Of a DNA stretch of 64,000 nt, positions 26,936 to 35,708 are shown one piece after another; position 1 is the stretch's first letter; every line of letters starts with the position of its first letter. The position numbers were made by a program, and so were the translations under genes. A model generated the notes under the pieces. That model did no database searches. It worked only from the letters and a program-made list of their open reading frames with translations, and was not told the origin of the DNA. Source of the stretch: Thalassovita sp. (GTDB lineage: Bacteria > Pseudomonadota > Alphaproteobacteria > Rhodobacterales > Rhodobacteraceae); NCBI RefSeq assembly GCF_963691685.1, contig NZ_OY829290.1, positions 2,914,001 to 2,978,000 of the forward strand. The letters run 5' to 3'.

Positions 26936-27784
26936 TCAGATCCATTTGCCCTGCAGGGTCTGACGATAGATCTGGTTCAGCCAACCATCGCCTGCCGCTT
27001 CCAATTCCAGCCCGCGACCGGTCAGCAGCTTGTAGCTGTCTTCATACCAATCGGTGGAGCGGAAGTTATGCCCCAGGATCGCGCCCGCTGTCTGTGCCTG
27101 TTCGTTCAGGCCCAGAGACAGGTAGGCTTCGACCAGACGGTGCAGCGCCTCGGCAGCATGGGTGGTGGTCTGGAACTCTTCAACAACCACGCGGAAGCGG
27201 TTGATCGCAGCAGGGTAATGTTCGCGGCGCAGATAGTAACGGCCGACCTCCATTTCCTTGCCAGCGAGGTGGTCAAAGGCCAGATCAAATTTCAGGATCG
27301 CCGAACGGGCATATTCACTGTCAGGATAGCGTTCAATCACCACCCGCAGCGCCTGCAACGCATCAAAGGTCACCCCTTGGTCGCGGCCCACTTCGTCAAT
27401 CTGATCGTAATAGCTGAGCGCCAGCAGATACTGCGCATAGGCTGCGTCTTCTTCCAGCGGATAGAAGTCGATGTAGCGCTGCGCCGCACCGCGGCTGTTC
27501 TCATAGTCTTTGTCTTTGTGATAGGCAAAGGCCTGCATGATCAGGCCACGTTTTGCCCATTCCGAATAAGGGTAAAGCCGTTCAATTTCAGAGAAGTAGA
27601 AGGCGGCCTGGTCCGGCTTGCGCCGTTCCAGTTCATATTCGGCCCGGCCAAAGATCTGTTCGGCCGTGTAGTTTTCCAGAGGCACCTCACCACGTTCCAA
27701 TGCGGCGTTGGTCCCGCAGGCGGCCAAAGCTGTAGCAAAAAGAAGACCCGCGATCCCCCGTTTACGCGACCCGATGCCTGTCAT
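26936..27784 (-). CDS. bamD: Outer membrane assembly lipoprotein BamD
   Basis: BamD (282 residues) is the essential lipoprotein of the BAM complex that folds outer-membrane beta-barrels. It has a type-II signal peptide with lipobox LAAC (Cys23) followed by TPR-type helices (QAAFYFSEIERLYPYSEWAKR, AINRFRVVVEEFQTTTHAAEALHRL). The start at MTGIGSRKRG gives a normal signal peptide; the earlier ATG at 27814 would add ten residues that break it. It lies between lpxC and recN. Confidence 0.95.
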   Translation of the reverse strand: MTGIGSRKRGIAGLLFATALAACGTNAALERGEVPLENYTAEQIFGRAEYELERRKPDQAAFYFSEIERLYPYSEWAKRGLIMQAFAYHKDKDYENSRGAAQRYIDFYPLEEDAAYAQYLLALSYYDQIDEVGRDQGVTFDALQALRVVIERYPDSEYARSAILKFDLAFDHLAGKEMEVGRYYLRREHYPAAINRFRVVVEEFQTTTHAAEALHRLVEAYLSLGLNEQAQTAGAILGHNFRSTDWYEDSYKLLTGRGLELEAAGDGWLNQIYRQTLQGKWI

Positions 27785-27911
27785 GTGCTGTCTCACCCTT
27801 GTCTGGACTTCCACCGCATTGATAACGCGGTGCTTCCTGAGGTCCTAGCACAGAATAATCCAAGGCAAAACGTCTTTGGCAGGTTTTCGCCCGTCAGCTG
27901 CACAGAAACGT

Positions 27912-27932
27912 AAAAAGGGCACCGAAGTGCCC
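27912..27932 (-). terminator. Rho-independent terminator of lpxC
   Basis: Read on the minus strand, a six-bp stem with TTCG loop (27917-27922 with 27927-27932) is followed by five T. It lies 34 bases after the lpxC stop, so lpxC ends here and bamD must have a separate promoter or rely on read-through. Confidence 0.87.
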
Positions 27933-27966
27933 CTGCGCGTTGTTTCCACAAGTGTCAGAACTCTGA

Positions 27967-28890
27967 TCAGGCGACCGCCGGAATCTCATTCAAATGCACG
28001 CCAACGCCGGGCAAACGGGCTAGCATGCTGTCATCGCAGGTCACCAGACGATAGGCATCAGGCTGGGCAAACAGCGCCCGCAGCAGATCGTTGGTGATCG
28101 CATGTCCGGCGCGGTAGCCGGTGTAATGGCCCAAAATCGGGGCCCCTGCCAGTGCCAGATCGCCTAGCGCATCCAGCATCTTGTGGCGCACGGGCTCATC
28201 TGCGTGACGCAGACCTTTGCCGCTTTCGACCAGCGCCCCGTCAAACACCACGGCGTTTTCCCCCGGCACACCGCCAAGGGCCAGACCGTTGGCCTGCATC
28301 CACTCCACATCGGAACGGCGGCAGAAGGTGCGGCTGTCGCTCAACTCACGCACAAAGGCGCCATTGGCCATTTGCAGGCCTTTTTCCTGAACGCCAATCG
28401 CGGCGTCGACAAAATCGATGTGGAAATCGATCCGCAACTCATCGGCCGGGGTCAGTCGCGCCCAGGCTTCGCCCTTGCGCACTTCAACCGGTTTCAGGAT
28501 CTGCAGAACCCGCACCGGTTCGCCCTGCTGGCGCAGACCGCGAGACAAGAGAGCCTTCACAAACTGGGCCGAGCTGCCATCAAGGATCGGCACTTCGGGA
28601 CCGTCGATGTCAATCAGCGCATTGTGGATGCCACAGCCCGCCAGAGCGGCCATGATATGTTCCACGGTCGACACATCGGTGCCGGCCTCATTCAGCAGTT
28701 TGGTGCACAGCGGCGATTGGTTCACAACGTCAAAACGGGCAGGAATAAGCGCATCCCGATCGGTGACATCGGTTCGACGGAACCAAATGCCATGATCCGG
28801 CGTTGCCGGCAGTACGGTCATCCGTACTGGTTTACCAGAATGCAGTCCTACACCAGTGAATTTCACCGGCCCATTAACAGTTGTCTGCAA
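27967..28890 (-). CDS. lpxC: UDP-3-O-acyl-N-acetylglucosamine deacetylase LpxC
   Basis: LpxC (307 residues) catalyses the committed, zinc-dependent step of lipid A synthesis. Visible hallmarks are FTGVGLHSGKPV at the start, TVEHIMAALAGCGI with a zinc histidine, and HKMLDALGDLALAG carrying the second zinc-binding His/Asp and catalytic region. The start is TTG at 28890, supported by GGGGACGATC directly upstream and by the family N-terminus. Terminators stand on both sides of the gene: one after ftsZ and one after lpxC. Confidence 0.96.
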   Translation of the reverse strand: MQTTVNGPVKFTGVGLHSGKPVRMTVLPATPDHGIWFRRTDVTDRDALIPARFDVVNQSPLCTKLLNEAGTDVSTVEHIMAALAGCGIHNALIDIDGPEVPILDGSSAQFVKALLSRGLRQQGEPVRVLQILKPVEVRKGEAWARLTPADELRIDFHIDFVDAAIGVQEKGLQMANGAFVRELSDSRTFCRRSDVEWMQANGLALGGVPGENAVVFDGALVESGKGLRHADEPVRHKMLDALGDLALAGAPILGHYTGYRAGHAITNDLLRALFAQPDAYRLVTCDDSMLARLPGVGVHLNEIPAVA

Positions 28891-29045
28891 GATCGTCCCC
28901 AGATGCTTGACACCACGTCAGCGGCAGTGCGCGATCTTGGTACAACCGGGTGTTCACATTCACAACTCAATCTTTGTAACGCTCTGAAACATGGCTGTTA
29001 GAAATGCGCCGAAATCCGCTCACAGCCATTACAAACAATTGTAAT

Positions 29046-29075
29046 AAAAAGAAAAGAACCGCCCGAAGGCGGTTC
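29046..29075 (-). terminator. Rho-independent terminator of ftsZ
   Basis: On the minus strand an eight-bp stem with TTCG loop (29056-29063 with 29068-29075) is followed by TTTTCTTTTT, 67 bases after the ftsZ stop. Confidence 0.9.
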
Positions 29076-29142
29076 CAAACTATGATTTCTGACCTAGCGT
29101 CACGCCGTGTGTCTCACACGGATTGCAACAATTATTGCAGGC

Positions 29143-30837
29143 TTAGTTGGCCTGACGGCGCAGGAAGGCAGGGATTTCGATGCGGTCCTGTTCGACCTCA
29201 TCCTCATATTCCTGCGGCACCTGCTGTGCCTGCTGTTGCCCGTGCATTGGCTGCTGCATCGGCGGCTGCTGACGCGGTGCGGGCTGCTGCTCATGGCCGC
29301 TGCCGGACATCCGATTGATCAGCGACCCCAGACCGAAGCGCGAACGCTCCTGCTCAGGCGCGGGCTGTTGCTGCTGCATCGGCTGTGCCGCGGGCTGTGC
29401 CTTTGGTTGGTTCTCAACAGCGGCGCGCAGACGGGCCTGCGCCTCTGGCGAAGGCTGACCGGCAGGGCGCGGCTGTGGCGGCAGGAAGTTGGCGGCGGCC
29501 TCCTCCGGCTGTGCCTGATAGGCATCGGGCTGCGGCTGGAACTGCTGTTGTGCCTGCTGCGGCTGATAGGCCGGGGGCGGCACATCGCTGCCTGCTTCTT
29601 CTTCGAAGATATCTTCCATCTGATCCTGAGCCGCCGCTTCCTGCGCGTCGAACTCACCAAACAGGCTGGGTTCGGCTGGGCCTTCGGCCTGAACCGGTGC
29701 GGCAGGGGCTGCGGCAACGGGTGCAACGGTTTCGATGGTCGGCGCAACCGGGGCTGCCGCGGCAGGGGCCGGAGCAGGCGCCGGTGCGGCTTTGGCCTCT
29801 TCCACGCTGGTGGTCTGGGTCAGCGGCGCAGCCATCGAACGGCGCGGCACTGGGATGTCCTGAACCATTTCCGAGGCGTCGATGCCGGTGGCAACAACAC
29901 TGACGCGCATGCCGCCGTCCAGCTCGGTGTCCAGCGTCGAGCCGACGATGATGTTGGCTTCCGGATCCACCTCTTCGCGGATGCGGTTGGCAGCTTCGTC
30001 CAGTTCAAACAGAGTCAGGTCATGACCGCCGGTGATGTTGATCAGAACGCCCTTCGCACCGCGCAGGCTGATTTCATCCAGGAGCGGGTTGGCAATGGCC
30101 TTCTCAGCAGCCTGAATGGCGCGATCTTCGCCCATGGCCTCGCCGGTGCCCATCATCGCTTTGCCCATCTCGTCCATCACGGCGCGCACATCGGCAAAGT
30201 CGAGGTTGATTAGGCCAGGACGGACCATCAAATCGGTCACACCTTTGACGCCTTGGTACAGAACGTCATCCGCCATCGAGAAGGCCTCGGTGAAGGTGGT
30301 CTTTTCATTGGCCAGACGGAACAGGTTCTGGTTTGGAATGATGATCAGCGTGTCGACCATCTTCTGAAGGGTCTCAACGCCCTCTTCCGCCTGACGCATG
30401 CGTTTTGCGCCTTCGAACTGGAAGGGTTTGGTCACCACGCCCACAGTCAGCACGCCCAACTCGCGGGCGGCCTGTGCGATGATCGGGGCTGCACCAGTGC
30501 CGGTGCCGCCGCCCATACCGGCGGTGATGAAGCACATATGTGCGCCCGCCAGGTGATCTACGATCTGTTCGATGCTTTCTTCGGCAGCGGCGGCGCCAAC
30601 CGTAGCACGGGCCCCTGCGCCCAGTCCTTCGGTCACTTTCACACCCAGCTGGATGCGGGCCTGCGCGCTGGACTGCTGCAGCGCCTGAGCGTCCGTGTTG
30701 GCCACCACGAAATCGACCCCGGTGAGGTCTTTTTCGATCATGTTATTCACAGCGTTGCCGCCGGCCCCACCGACGCCAAAGACAGTGATACGGGGTTTCA
30801 AATCGTCGTGCCCGGGCACCGATAGGTTCAATGTCAT
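29143..30837 (-). CDS. ftsZ: Cell division protein FtsZ
   Basis: FtsZ (564 residues) is the tubulin-like GTPase that polymerises into the division ring. The GTP-binding tubulin signature GMGGGTGTG is at 107-115, and the T7-loop region is present. The globular part ends near residue 330. A linker of over 200 residues follows, dominated by Ala, Pro and Gln, and then the conserved C-terminal peptide EIPAFLRRQAN that contacts FtsA and other partners. The long linker is normal for alphaproteobacteria. A 400-base gap with DnaA-box sequences precedes the gene. Confidence 0.97.
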   Translation of the reverse strand: MTLNLSVPGHDDLKPRITVFGVGGAGGNAVNNMIEKDLTGVDFVVANTDAQALQQSSAQARIQLGVKVTEGLGAGARATVGAAAAEESIEQIVDHLAGAHMCFITAGMGGGTGTGAAPIIAQAARELGVLTVGVVTKPFQFEGAKRMRQAEEGVETLQKMVDTLIIIPNQNLFRLANEKTTFTEAFSMADDVLYQGVKGVTDLMVRPGLINLDFADVRAVMDEMGKAMMGTGEAMGEDRAIQAAEKAIANPLLDEISLRGAKGVLINITGGHDLTLFELDEAANRIREEVDPEANIIVGSTLDTELDGGMRVSVVATGIDASEMVQDIPVPRRSMAAPLTQTTSVEEAKAAPAPAPAPAAAAPVAPTIETVAPVAAAPAAPVQAEGPAEPSLFGEFDAQEAAAQDQMEDIFEEEAGSDVPPPAYQPQQAQQQFQPQPDAYQAQPEEAAANFLPPQPRPAGQPSPEAQARLRAAVENQPKAQPAAQPMQQQQPAPEQERSRFGLGSLINRMSGSGHEQQPAPRQQPPMQQPMHGQQQAQQVPQEYEDEVEQDRIEIPAFLRRQAN

Positions 30838-31237
30838 GGAACTGTCCGCCTGATATCGTTGACCCGCATTTCGCGGATGTTTTTCTGCCTATTACCTTCG
30901 ATGGTAGCGAGAACCAACCCATGCGTCATCAAAAAAACGCAAAAAAGCCACGAAATATGGGGCAAACACAGATCAAACCTGCGGGATCTTGCCGATCCGC
31001 GCAGATCTAGCGGGCTGATAGCACGCCACACCTATGGCCATGCGATCCGCGCCCTGTCCCGGCACGTGCATGTGGCTTTCGCAATATGGAAGGGCGCTGC
31101 CCCGATCCTCAAATCTCCGCCATGTTGCGCCTGAGCACCCAGCGGTTATCCACAGTTTATCCCCAAAGTTCTCCCGCGTCACCCTGCTTCTTGCGGAGGG
31201 CGCGGCAAATCACCCGAAATTCACCGGGCGTTTCGCC
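30838..31237. other. ftsA-ftsZ intergenic region
   Basis: This unusually long gap for a dcw cluster contains no supported gene and most likely carries the ftsZ promoter on the minus strand. Apart from the DnaA-box pair listed separately, I see no strong hairpin. No GANTC methylation site was seen. Confidence 0.6.
31146..31165 (+). promoter_or_regulatory. DnaA-box pair upstream of ftsZ
   Basis: TTATCCACA (31146-31154) is an exact consensus DnaA box. It is followed by TTATCCCCA (31157-31165), eight of nine matches, in direct repeat with an 11-base pitch. They lie about 310 bases upstream of the ftsZ start. DnaA is known to regulate ftsZ in Caulobacter, so a link of replication initiation to division is plausible here. 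Confidence 0.5.
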
Positions 31238-32572
31238 TCACCAGTTTTCCTTGAACCAGCGCACCGCACGCTTGAAAGTGCGGGCGGAACTGCGATCGAC
31301 CGGCAGCTCAAAGTCCCACCATTCGTCCTGCGGATGGGCGGCAAACAGGCACATCCCCACCGCCGAGGCAAAGCCCGGACCGGTGGCCGCCTGCGGTAGG
31401 CCATGCACCCGCAAGGGGCGGCCCAGACGCACCTGCTGGCCCAGAATGCGGCTGGCCAGCCCATCAAGGCCGGGGATCTGACTGCCACCACCGGTCAGCA
31501 CGATCTGCTGGCTGGGCATATGGTCAAACCCTGCCGCATCCAGACGTTCGCGCACCTCTTCCAGAATTTCCTCAACCCGCGGCCGCATAATGCCGATGAG
31601 CTCGGCCCGGCTGACCGACCGGCGGTCATGCTCCCAATCGCCGGTGTCGCCACCGATGTCGATCATTTCGCGGTCATCCATGCCGGTGGCCACAACGCCC
31701 CCGTAGAAGGTCTTGATCCGCTCCGCCGTGGCATGGGGCACCGAAAGGCCCATGGAAATGTCGCCGGTCACATGTTCGCCGCCCATCCGCACCGCGTCGG
31801 CATAGATCATGTGTTTCTTCATGAAGATCGAAATCGAAGTAGACCCGCCACCCAGGTCAATACAGGCGGCCCCCAGCTCCTGCTCATCCTCAACCAGCGC
31901 GGAGATGCCGCTGACATAGGCCGAGGAGGCCACACCGGCCAGTTCCATATCGCAGCGCTTCACACAATGCGCCAGGTTCTGCACCACAGCGGCATCCACC
32001 GTCAGCATATGCAGATCGGTCGACAGCCGGTTGCCCAGCTGGCCGCGTGGATCGCCCAGACCCGAACGGTGATCCAGCGCAAAGTTCACGGGCTGAGCAT
32101 GCAGCACCTCGCGGCCATGGCCATAATCGGGCACATCACAGGCCGCCAGAACCTGACTGATATCCTGTTCGGTCACGATCTGCCCCTGCAGATCAATGGC
32201 ACCCGTCAGCCCATAGCTGCGCGGTTCTGCGCCGGAGAAACAGGCAATCACATGATCAACACGGATGTTGGCCATCTTCTGCGCCTGCTGCAGCACAGTA
32301 CGGATGGCACGCTCGGTTTCGCCCATGGCGGTGATTTCGCCAAACTTCACCCCGCGCGACCGCGTGGTTGCCGCGCCAATCACCCGGAACCCCGCCTGCC
32401 CCGCCATGGAGCCGACGCCTTCGGCCTCAAAGCTGCCCGAAGTGCCATCAAAGCGCAGCACCAGACAGGCCATCTTGGAACTGCCTACATCAAGAATGGC
32501 CACCACGCCGCGTTGCATTGCGGCTTTGCGCATGCCGCGCATGGCGCGCTGGCTGTCATACAAATCAAACAT
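31238..32572 (-). CDS. ftsA: Cell division protein FtsA
   Basis: FtsA (444 residues) is the actin-like ATPase that tethers FtsZ to the membrane. The actin-type phosphate motifs are visible (VAILDVGSSKMACLV; ACIDLGGGSTSISIF), as is IVLTGGGSQIPGL near the C-terminus. The last residues (SARTFKRAVRWFKENW) form the expected amphipathic membrane-targeting helix. Its start is three bases after the ftsQ stop, with GGGGACTAGGG upstream. Confidence 0.96.
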   Translation of the reverse strand: MFDLYDSQRAMRGMRKAAMQRGVVAILDVGSSKMACLVLRFDGTSGSFEAEGVGSMAGQAGFRVIGAATTRSRGVKFGEITAMGETERAIRTVLQQAQKMANIRVDHVIACFSGAEPRSYGLTGAIDLQGQIVTEQDISQVLAACDVPDYGHGREVLHAQPVNFALDHRSGLGDPRGQLGNRLSTDLHMLTVDAAVVQNLAHCVKRCDMELAGVASSAYVSGISALVEDEQELGAACIDLGGGSTSISIFMKKHMIYADAVRMGGEHVTGDISMGLSVPHATAERIKTFYGGVVATGMDDREMIDIGGDTGDWEHDRRSVSRAELIGIMRPRVEEILEEVRERLDAAGFDHMPSQQIVLTGGGSQIPGLDGLASRILGQQVRLGRPLRVHGLPQAATGPGFASAVGMCLFAAHPQDEWWDFELPVDRSSARTFKRAVRWFKENW

Positions 32573-32575
32573 ACC

Positions 32576-33514
32576 CTAGTCCCCGAAACCGCTTTTGATT
32601 TTCCGCCACCAATGGTCGACGGCCGCTTCGTTCATTCGAATGGTGGGCCGCTGGCCCAGCCGCATGTCCACATGCGCCAGATCCCGGTCCATCACATATT
32701 GTGCCTGATGCAGCACGATCACCCGCTCCAGCGCCTGTACCGCGCCGGTTTCCGGCAGCAGGATCCGCTGACCGCGATCCAGCACCACATCCCAGCGCCG
32801 CTCGCCCATGCGCACGATCCCATGGGTGCGCGGCGCCAATGGGCCTAGCGCCGCAATCAGCTGCAGCGCCTCCGGCACCGCCATATCGGCGCCATCGCCC
32901 ACAATCAGCGGCAGGCGCAGATGATCTGCGCCCTTCTCTGCCTGACCAACGTAGTTGCCATGTTCATCAAGCAGCGCCAGCCCATCCCGCGTCCGCCACA
33001 GGATCACCGGCACTCGTTCCGTCACATTGACCTGCAGCACGCCTTTTGGCGTCACCCGCAGGGTCACATCCTTAACCGCTGGCAGCTCCGCGATGGTGCG
33101 GCGCATGTCATCAAGGTTCAGATCAAAGGAGCTGACAGGGAAATCGATCGGCAGGATTTCACGAATGTCTTCCGAGACACTTTGCGCGGCGCCGTCGATC
33201 CGCATCAGGTTGACCATGAACTCGGGCCGGGTCTGGATCTCATTCTTGATCTCGACGACCCACAGACGCAGCGCATCGCGGTTGTCCTGATCCGAGAAGT
33301 AAAGCATCCCGCCGGCAAAGGCGGCGCCCATCGGCAGGCCGACCTTCAGCAACAGACGGAAGATCGGCGTCAGCATCAGGCGCTGGAACCGGTAGGCCCA
33401 GCGGGACGGCGCCGGATCGGCCTTTGTGCGCGGTTCTTCCCGGCGGGGTGCGGCCAGTCCGGGGATCTGTTCGATCGGCGGCTCCATTTCCGGATAGGTG
33501 CTCATCTGTTGCAT
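32576..33514 (-). CDS. ftsQ: Cell division protein FtsQ
   Basis: FtsQ (312 residues) is a single-pass inner-membrane protein of the divisome. It has a cytoplasmic Pro/Arg-rich start, one membrane helix (VGLPMGAAFAGGMLYF), then a POTRA domain with the FtsQ-type DDMRRTIAELPAVKDVTLRVTP segment and a periplasmic beta domain. ATG 33514 is preferred to ATG 33505 because GGAGG is seven bases from the former and 16 from the latter. It overlaps the ddl end by 13 bases. Confidence 0.94.
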   Translation of the reverse strand: MQQMSTYPEMEPPIEQIPGLAAPRREEPRTKADPAPSRWAYRFQRLMLTPIFRLLLKVGLPMGAAFAGGMLYFSDQDNRDALRLWVVEIKNEIQTRPEFMVNLMRIDGAAQSVSEDIREILPIDFPVSSFDLNLDDMRRTIAELPAVKDVTLRVTPKGVLQVNVTERVPVILWRTRDGLALLDEHGNYVGQAEKGADHLRLPLIVGDGADMAVPEALQLIAALGPLAPRTHGIVRMGERRWDVVLDRGQRILLPETGAVQALERVIVLHQAQYVMDRDLAHVDMRLGQRPTIRMNEAAVDHWWRKIKSGFGD

Positions 33515-34416
33515 GAGGCATCCTCCACCAGCCAGGCGCAGAGCTGTCCAAAGCTCATGCCCTGCAACGCAGCTTGTTCCGGGCTGAGCGACGTCGGCGT
33601 CATCCCAGGCTGGGTGTTGGTTTCCAGCAGGATCAACCCCTCCAGCCCCTTGGCCTCATCCCAACGGAAATCGGTGCGGCTGAGCCCACGACAGCCCAGG
33701 GCCTGATGGGCACGCAGGGCAAAATCTTCGCAGGCGGCATAAATCTCAGCCGGGATATCGGCGGGCACCACATGGCGGGAGCCCCCGGTTTTGTATTTCG
33801 CATCGTAGTCATACCAGCCATCGGTCAGGATATCGGTCACCCCTAGGCAACGATCCCCCAGGACCGAGGCGGTCATTTCACGCCCGGGCACAAAGGCTTC
33901 GACCATCACGGTCTGCGGCATCTCAGCAGACAGTTTCGGCGGGCCGTTGGCGGCCTCATGCACCAGATAGACCCCAACCGATGAGCCCTCATTGTAGGGT
34001 TTCACCACATAGGGCGGCGGCAGAACATGATCCGCCTCTAGTGCGTCTTTATCGGCAAGTTTGCTGTCTGCGATGGGCAACCCGGCGGCGGCGTAAACCT
34101 GTTTCGAGCGTTCCTTGTCCATCGCCAAGGCCGAGGCCAAGACGCCAGAGTGGGTATAGGGGATCTGCATCCATTCCAGAATGCCCTGCACACAGCCATC
34201 TTCGCCCCAGCGACCGTGGAGCGCATTGAAGACAACATCTGGCTTAATCTCGGCAAGACGCGCGGCCAGATCGGGGCCGGCATCGACCTCAACCACCTGG
34301 AATCCCTCGCCCTCTAGCGCTCTTGCGCATTCATGCCCCGAACTAAGCGACACCTCGCGTTCCGCAGAGGGGCCACCTTTCAGGACCATGACCAGAGGGG
34401 TTGCCCTGCTCGACAT
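33502..34416 (-). CDS. ddl: D-alanine--D-alanine ligase
   Basis: Ddl is an ATP-grasp enzyme that makes D-Ala-D-Ala for the peptidoglycan stem peptide. The family start VMVLKGGPSAEREVSLSSG, the ATP-grasp strands (YVVKPYNEGSSVGVYL) and the C-terminal ILLETNTQPGMTPTSL are all present. The start is placed at MSSRATPLV (34416), giving 304 residues; ATG 34446 is possible but neither start has a clear ribosome site. It lies between murB (94-base gap) and ftsQ (overlap). Confidence 0.95.
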   Translation of the reverse strand: MSSRATPLVMVLKGGPSAEREVSLSSGHECARALEGEGFQVVEVDAGPDLAARLAEIKPDVVFNALHGRWGEDGCVQGILEWMQIPYTHSGVLASALAMDKERSKQVYAAAGLPIADSKLADKDALEADHVLPPPYVVKPYNEGSSVGVYLVHEAANGPPKLSAEMPQTVMVEAFVPGREMTASVLGDRCLGVTDILTDGWYDYDAKYKTGGSRHVVPADIPAEIYAACEDFALRAHQALGCRGLSRTDFRWDEAKGLEGLILLETNTQPGMTPTSLSPEQAALQGMSFGQLCAWLVEDASCNR

Positions 34417-34510
34417 ACCCACGCTGTGCCTCAAAATCTCGACCATCTTTGCGGTCGCTTACATGTAATAAGGGCCAGTTTGCCCTGCCTGCTGGCGCGT
34501 TTTAGCGCTC

Positions 34511-35458
34511 TTACTCAGCCGCCGGTTCGCCGACGCGCATGATTTCCCACTGTAGCGTGATACCGCTATTTTCGTAAACCTTTTTTCTGACCTCTTCACC
34601 AAGCCCTTCGAGGTCCGCTGCGGTGGCATTTTCCGCATTGATGAGGAAGTTTGAATGCTTCTCACTCATCTGTGCGCCGCCCTTTCGCGCGCCCCGCATG
34701 CCGGCATCATCAATGACTTTCCAGGCCTTTAGATCATGCACATCGTCGGCCTGCCCGGTTGAAGAAAAGCCGGCCGGATTGCGGAAGGTGCTGCCTGCAC
34801 TGCGGTCTTTGGTGGGCTGGGTTTCATCACGCTTGGCCAATTGCGCCGCCATGCGATCGGCAAGCTCTTGCGCATCGCCCGCGGGCCCTTCCAGCGTCGC
34901 CTCCACGATCACCCAGCCTTCGGGCAGCTCAGTCTGGCGATATTGGAACTGCAGATCTTCGGCGCTCAGCGTCACCAGTTGACCCTCCCGGGTCACTGCC
35001 TTGGCGCTGACAAACACATCGGCCACATAGGAGCCATAACAGCCCGCATTCATCCGCACGGCCCCACCGATGGAACCGGGAATCGTCCGCAGGAAGGTCA
35101 GATCAACGCCTGCCTGCGCCGCCTTGCGTGCCACATGGGCGTCCAATGCGGCAACACCGGCGGTCACCCGGTTGCCGTCAATCTCAATATGGTTGAAGCC
35201 ACGCCCCATGCGGATCACCGCCGCACGCAGCCCCCCATCCCGCACGATCAGGTTGCTGCCAACCCCCATCGGGAACACCGGCACATCTGCGGGCAGCGCC
35301 TGCAAAAACGCTTGCAGATCCGCCACATCCGCCGGCTGGAAGAACAGATCCGCCGGGCCACCCACCCGTAGCCAGGTTAGGCCGCTCAGGTCTTTGGCAT
35401 GGCTCAACCGGCCACGCAATTCAGGCAGGGTCTCAGCCAGAGTCTCAGGCAGTTCCAT
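34511..35458 (-). CDS. murB: UDP-N-acetylenolpyruvoylglucosamine reductase MurB
   Basis: MurB (315 residues) reduces UDP-GlcNAc-enolpyruvate to UDP-MurNAc using FAD and NADPH. The FAD domain shows TWLRVGGPADLFF and PVFPMGVGSNLIVRDGG. The catalytic-domain motifs IPGSIGGAVRMNAGCYG and DRSAGSTFRNP include the conserved active-site serine of the type-II-like enzymes. Its start overlaps the end of the DUF2484 gene by 14 bases, so it is translationally linked to the inserted permease/DUF2484 pair. Confidence 0.95.
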   Translation of the reverse strand: MELPETLAETLPELRGRLSHAKDLSGLTWLRVGGPADLFFQPADVADLQAFLQALPADVPVFPMGVGSNLIVRDGGLRAAVIRMGRGFNHIEIDGNRVTAGVAALDAHVARKAAQAGVDLTFLRTIPGSIGGAVRMNAGCYGSYVADVFVSAKAVTREGQLVTLSAEDLQFQYRQTELPEGWVIVEATLEGPAGDAQELADRMAAQLAKRDETQPTKDRSAGSTFRNPAGFSSTGQADDVHDLKAWKVIDDAGMRGARKGGAQMSEKHSNFLINAENATAADLEGLGEEVRKKVYENSGITLQWEIMRVGEPAAE

Positions 35459-35708
35459 CGTGTCGTCTCACCATTTTCTTCACACGTCGCAGCAGGTGGA
35501 TCACCGGCCAGCGCAGCATCGACATGGCGCCTGCCATGATCAGCAAGCCCAGCCAAGGCCCGTGTTCATAGACCACATACCCCAGAATGGGAATTCCGAT
35601 TGTGATCAGCGCCCAGGCCTGCGGCCAGTGGCGGCGTTTGGAGGGCATCATGGCAAGGATATTGGCCAGCACAAACCAGCTGCAGGCCAAAAGGATTGAT
35701 AGGGTCAT
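35445..35708 (-). CDS. DUF2484 small membrane protein
   Basis: This 87-residue protein has two membrane helices (LSILLACSWFVLANILAMMP and WLGLLIMAGAMSMLRWPVIHLL) and a basic C-terminus. The pattern matches DUF2484, a small family I know from Rhodobacteraceae beside murB. Function is unknown; position suggests a role connected with cell-wall synthesis or division. It overlaps the permease by four bases and murB by 14. Confidence 0.85.
   Translation of the reverse strand: MTLSILLACSWFVLANILAMMPSKRRHWPQAWALITIGIPILGYVVYEHGPWLGLLIMAGAMSMLRWPVIHLLRRVKKMVRRHDGTA

Noticed and set aside
31403..32848. 481-residue plus-strand ORF opposite ftsA and ftsQ
   Set aside because: Both minus-strand genes carry unmistakable family motifs.
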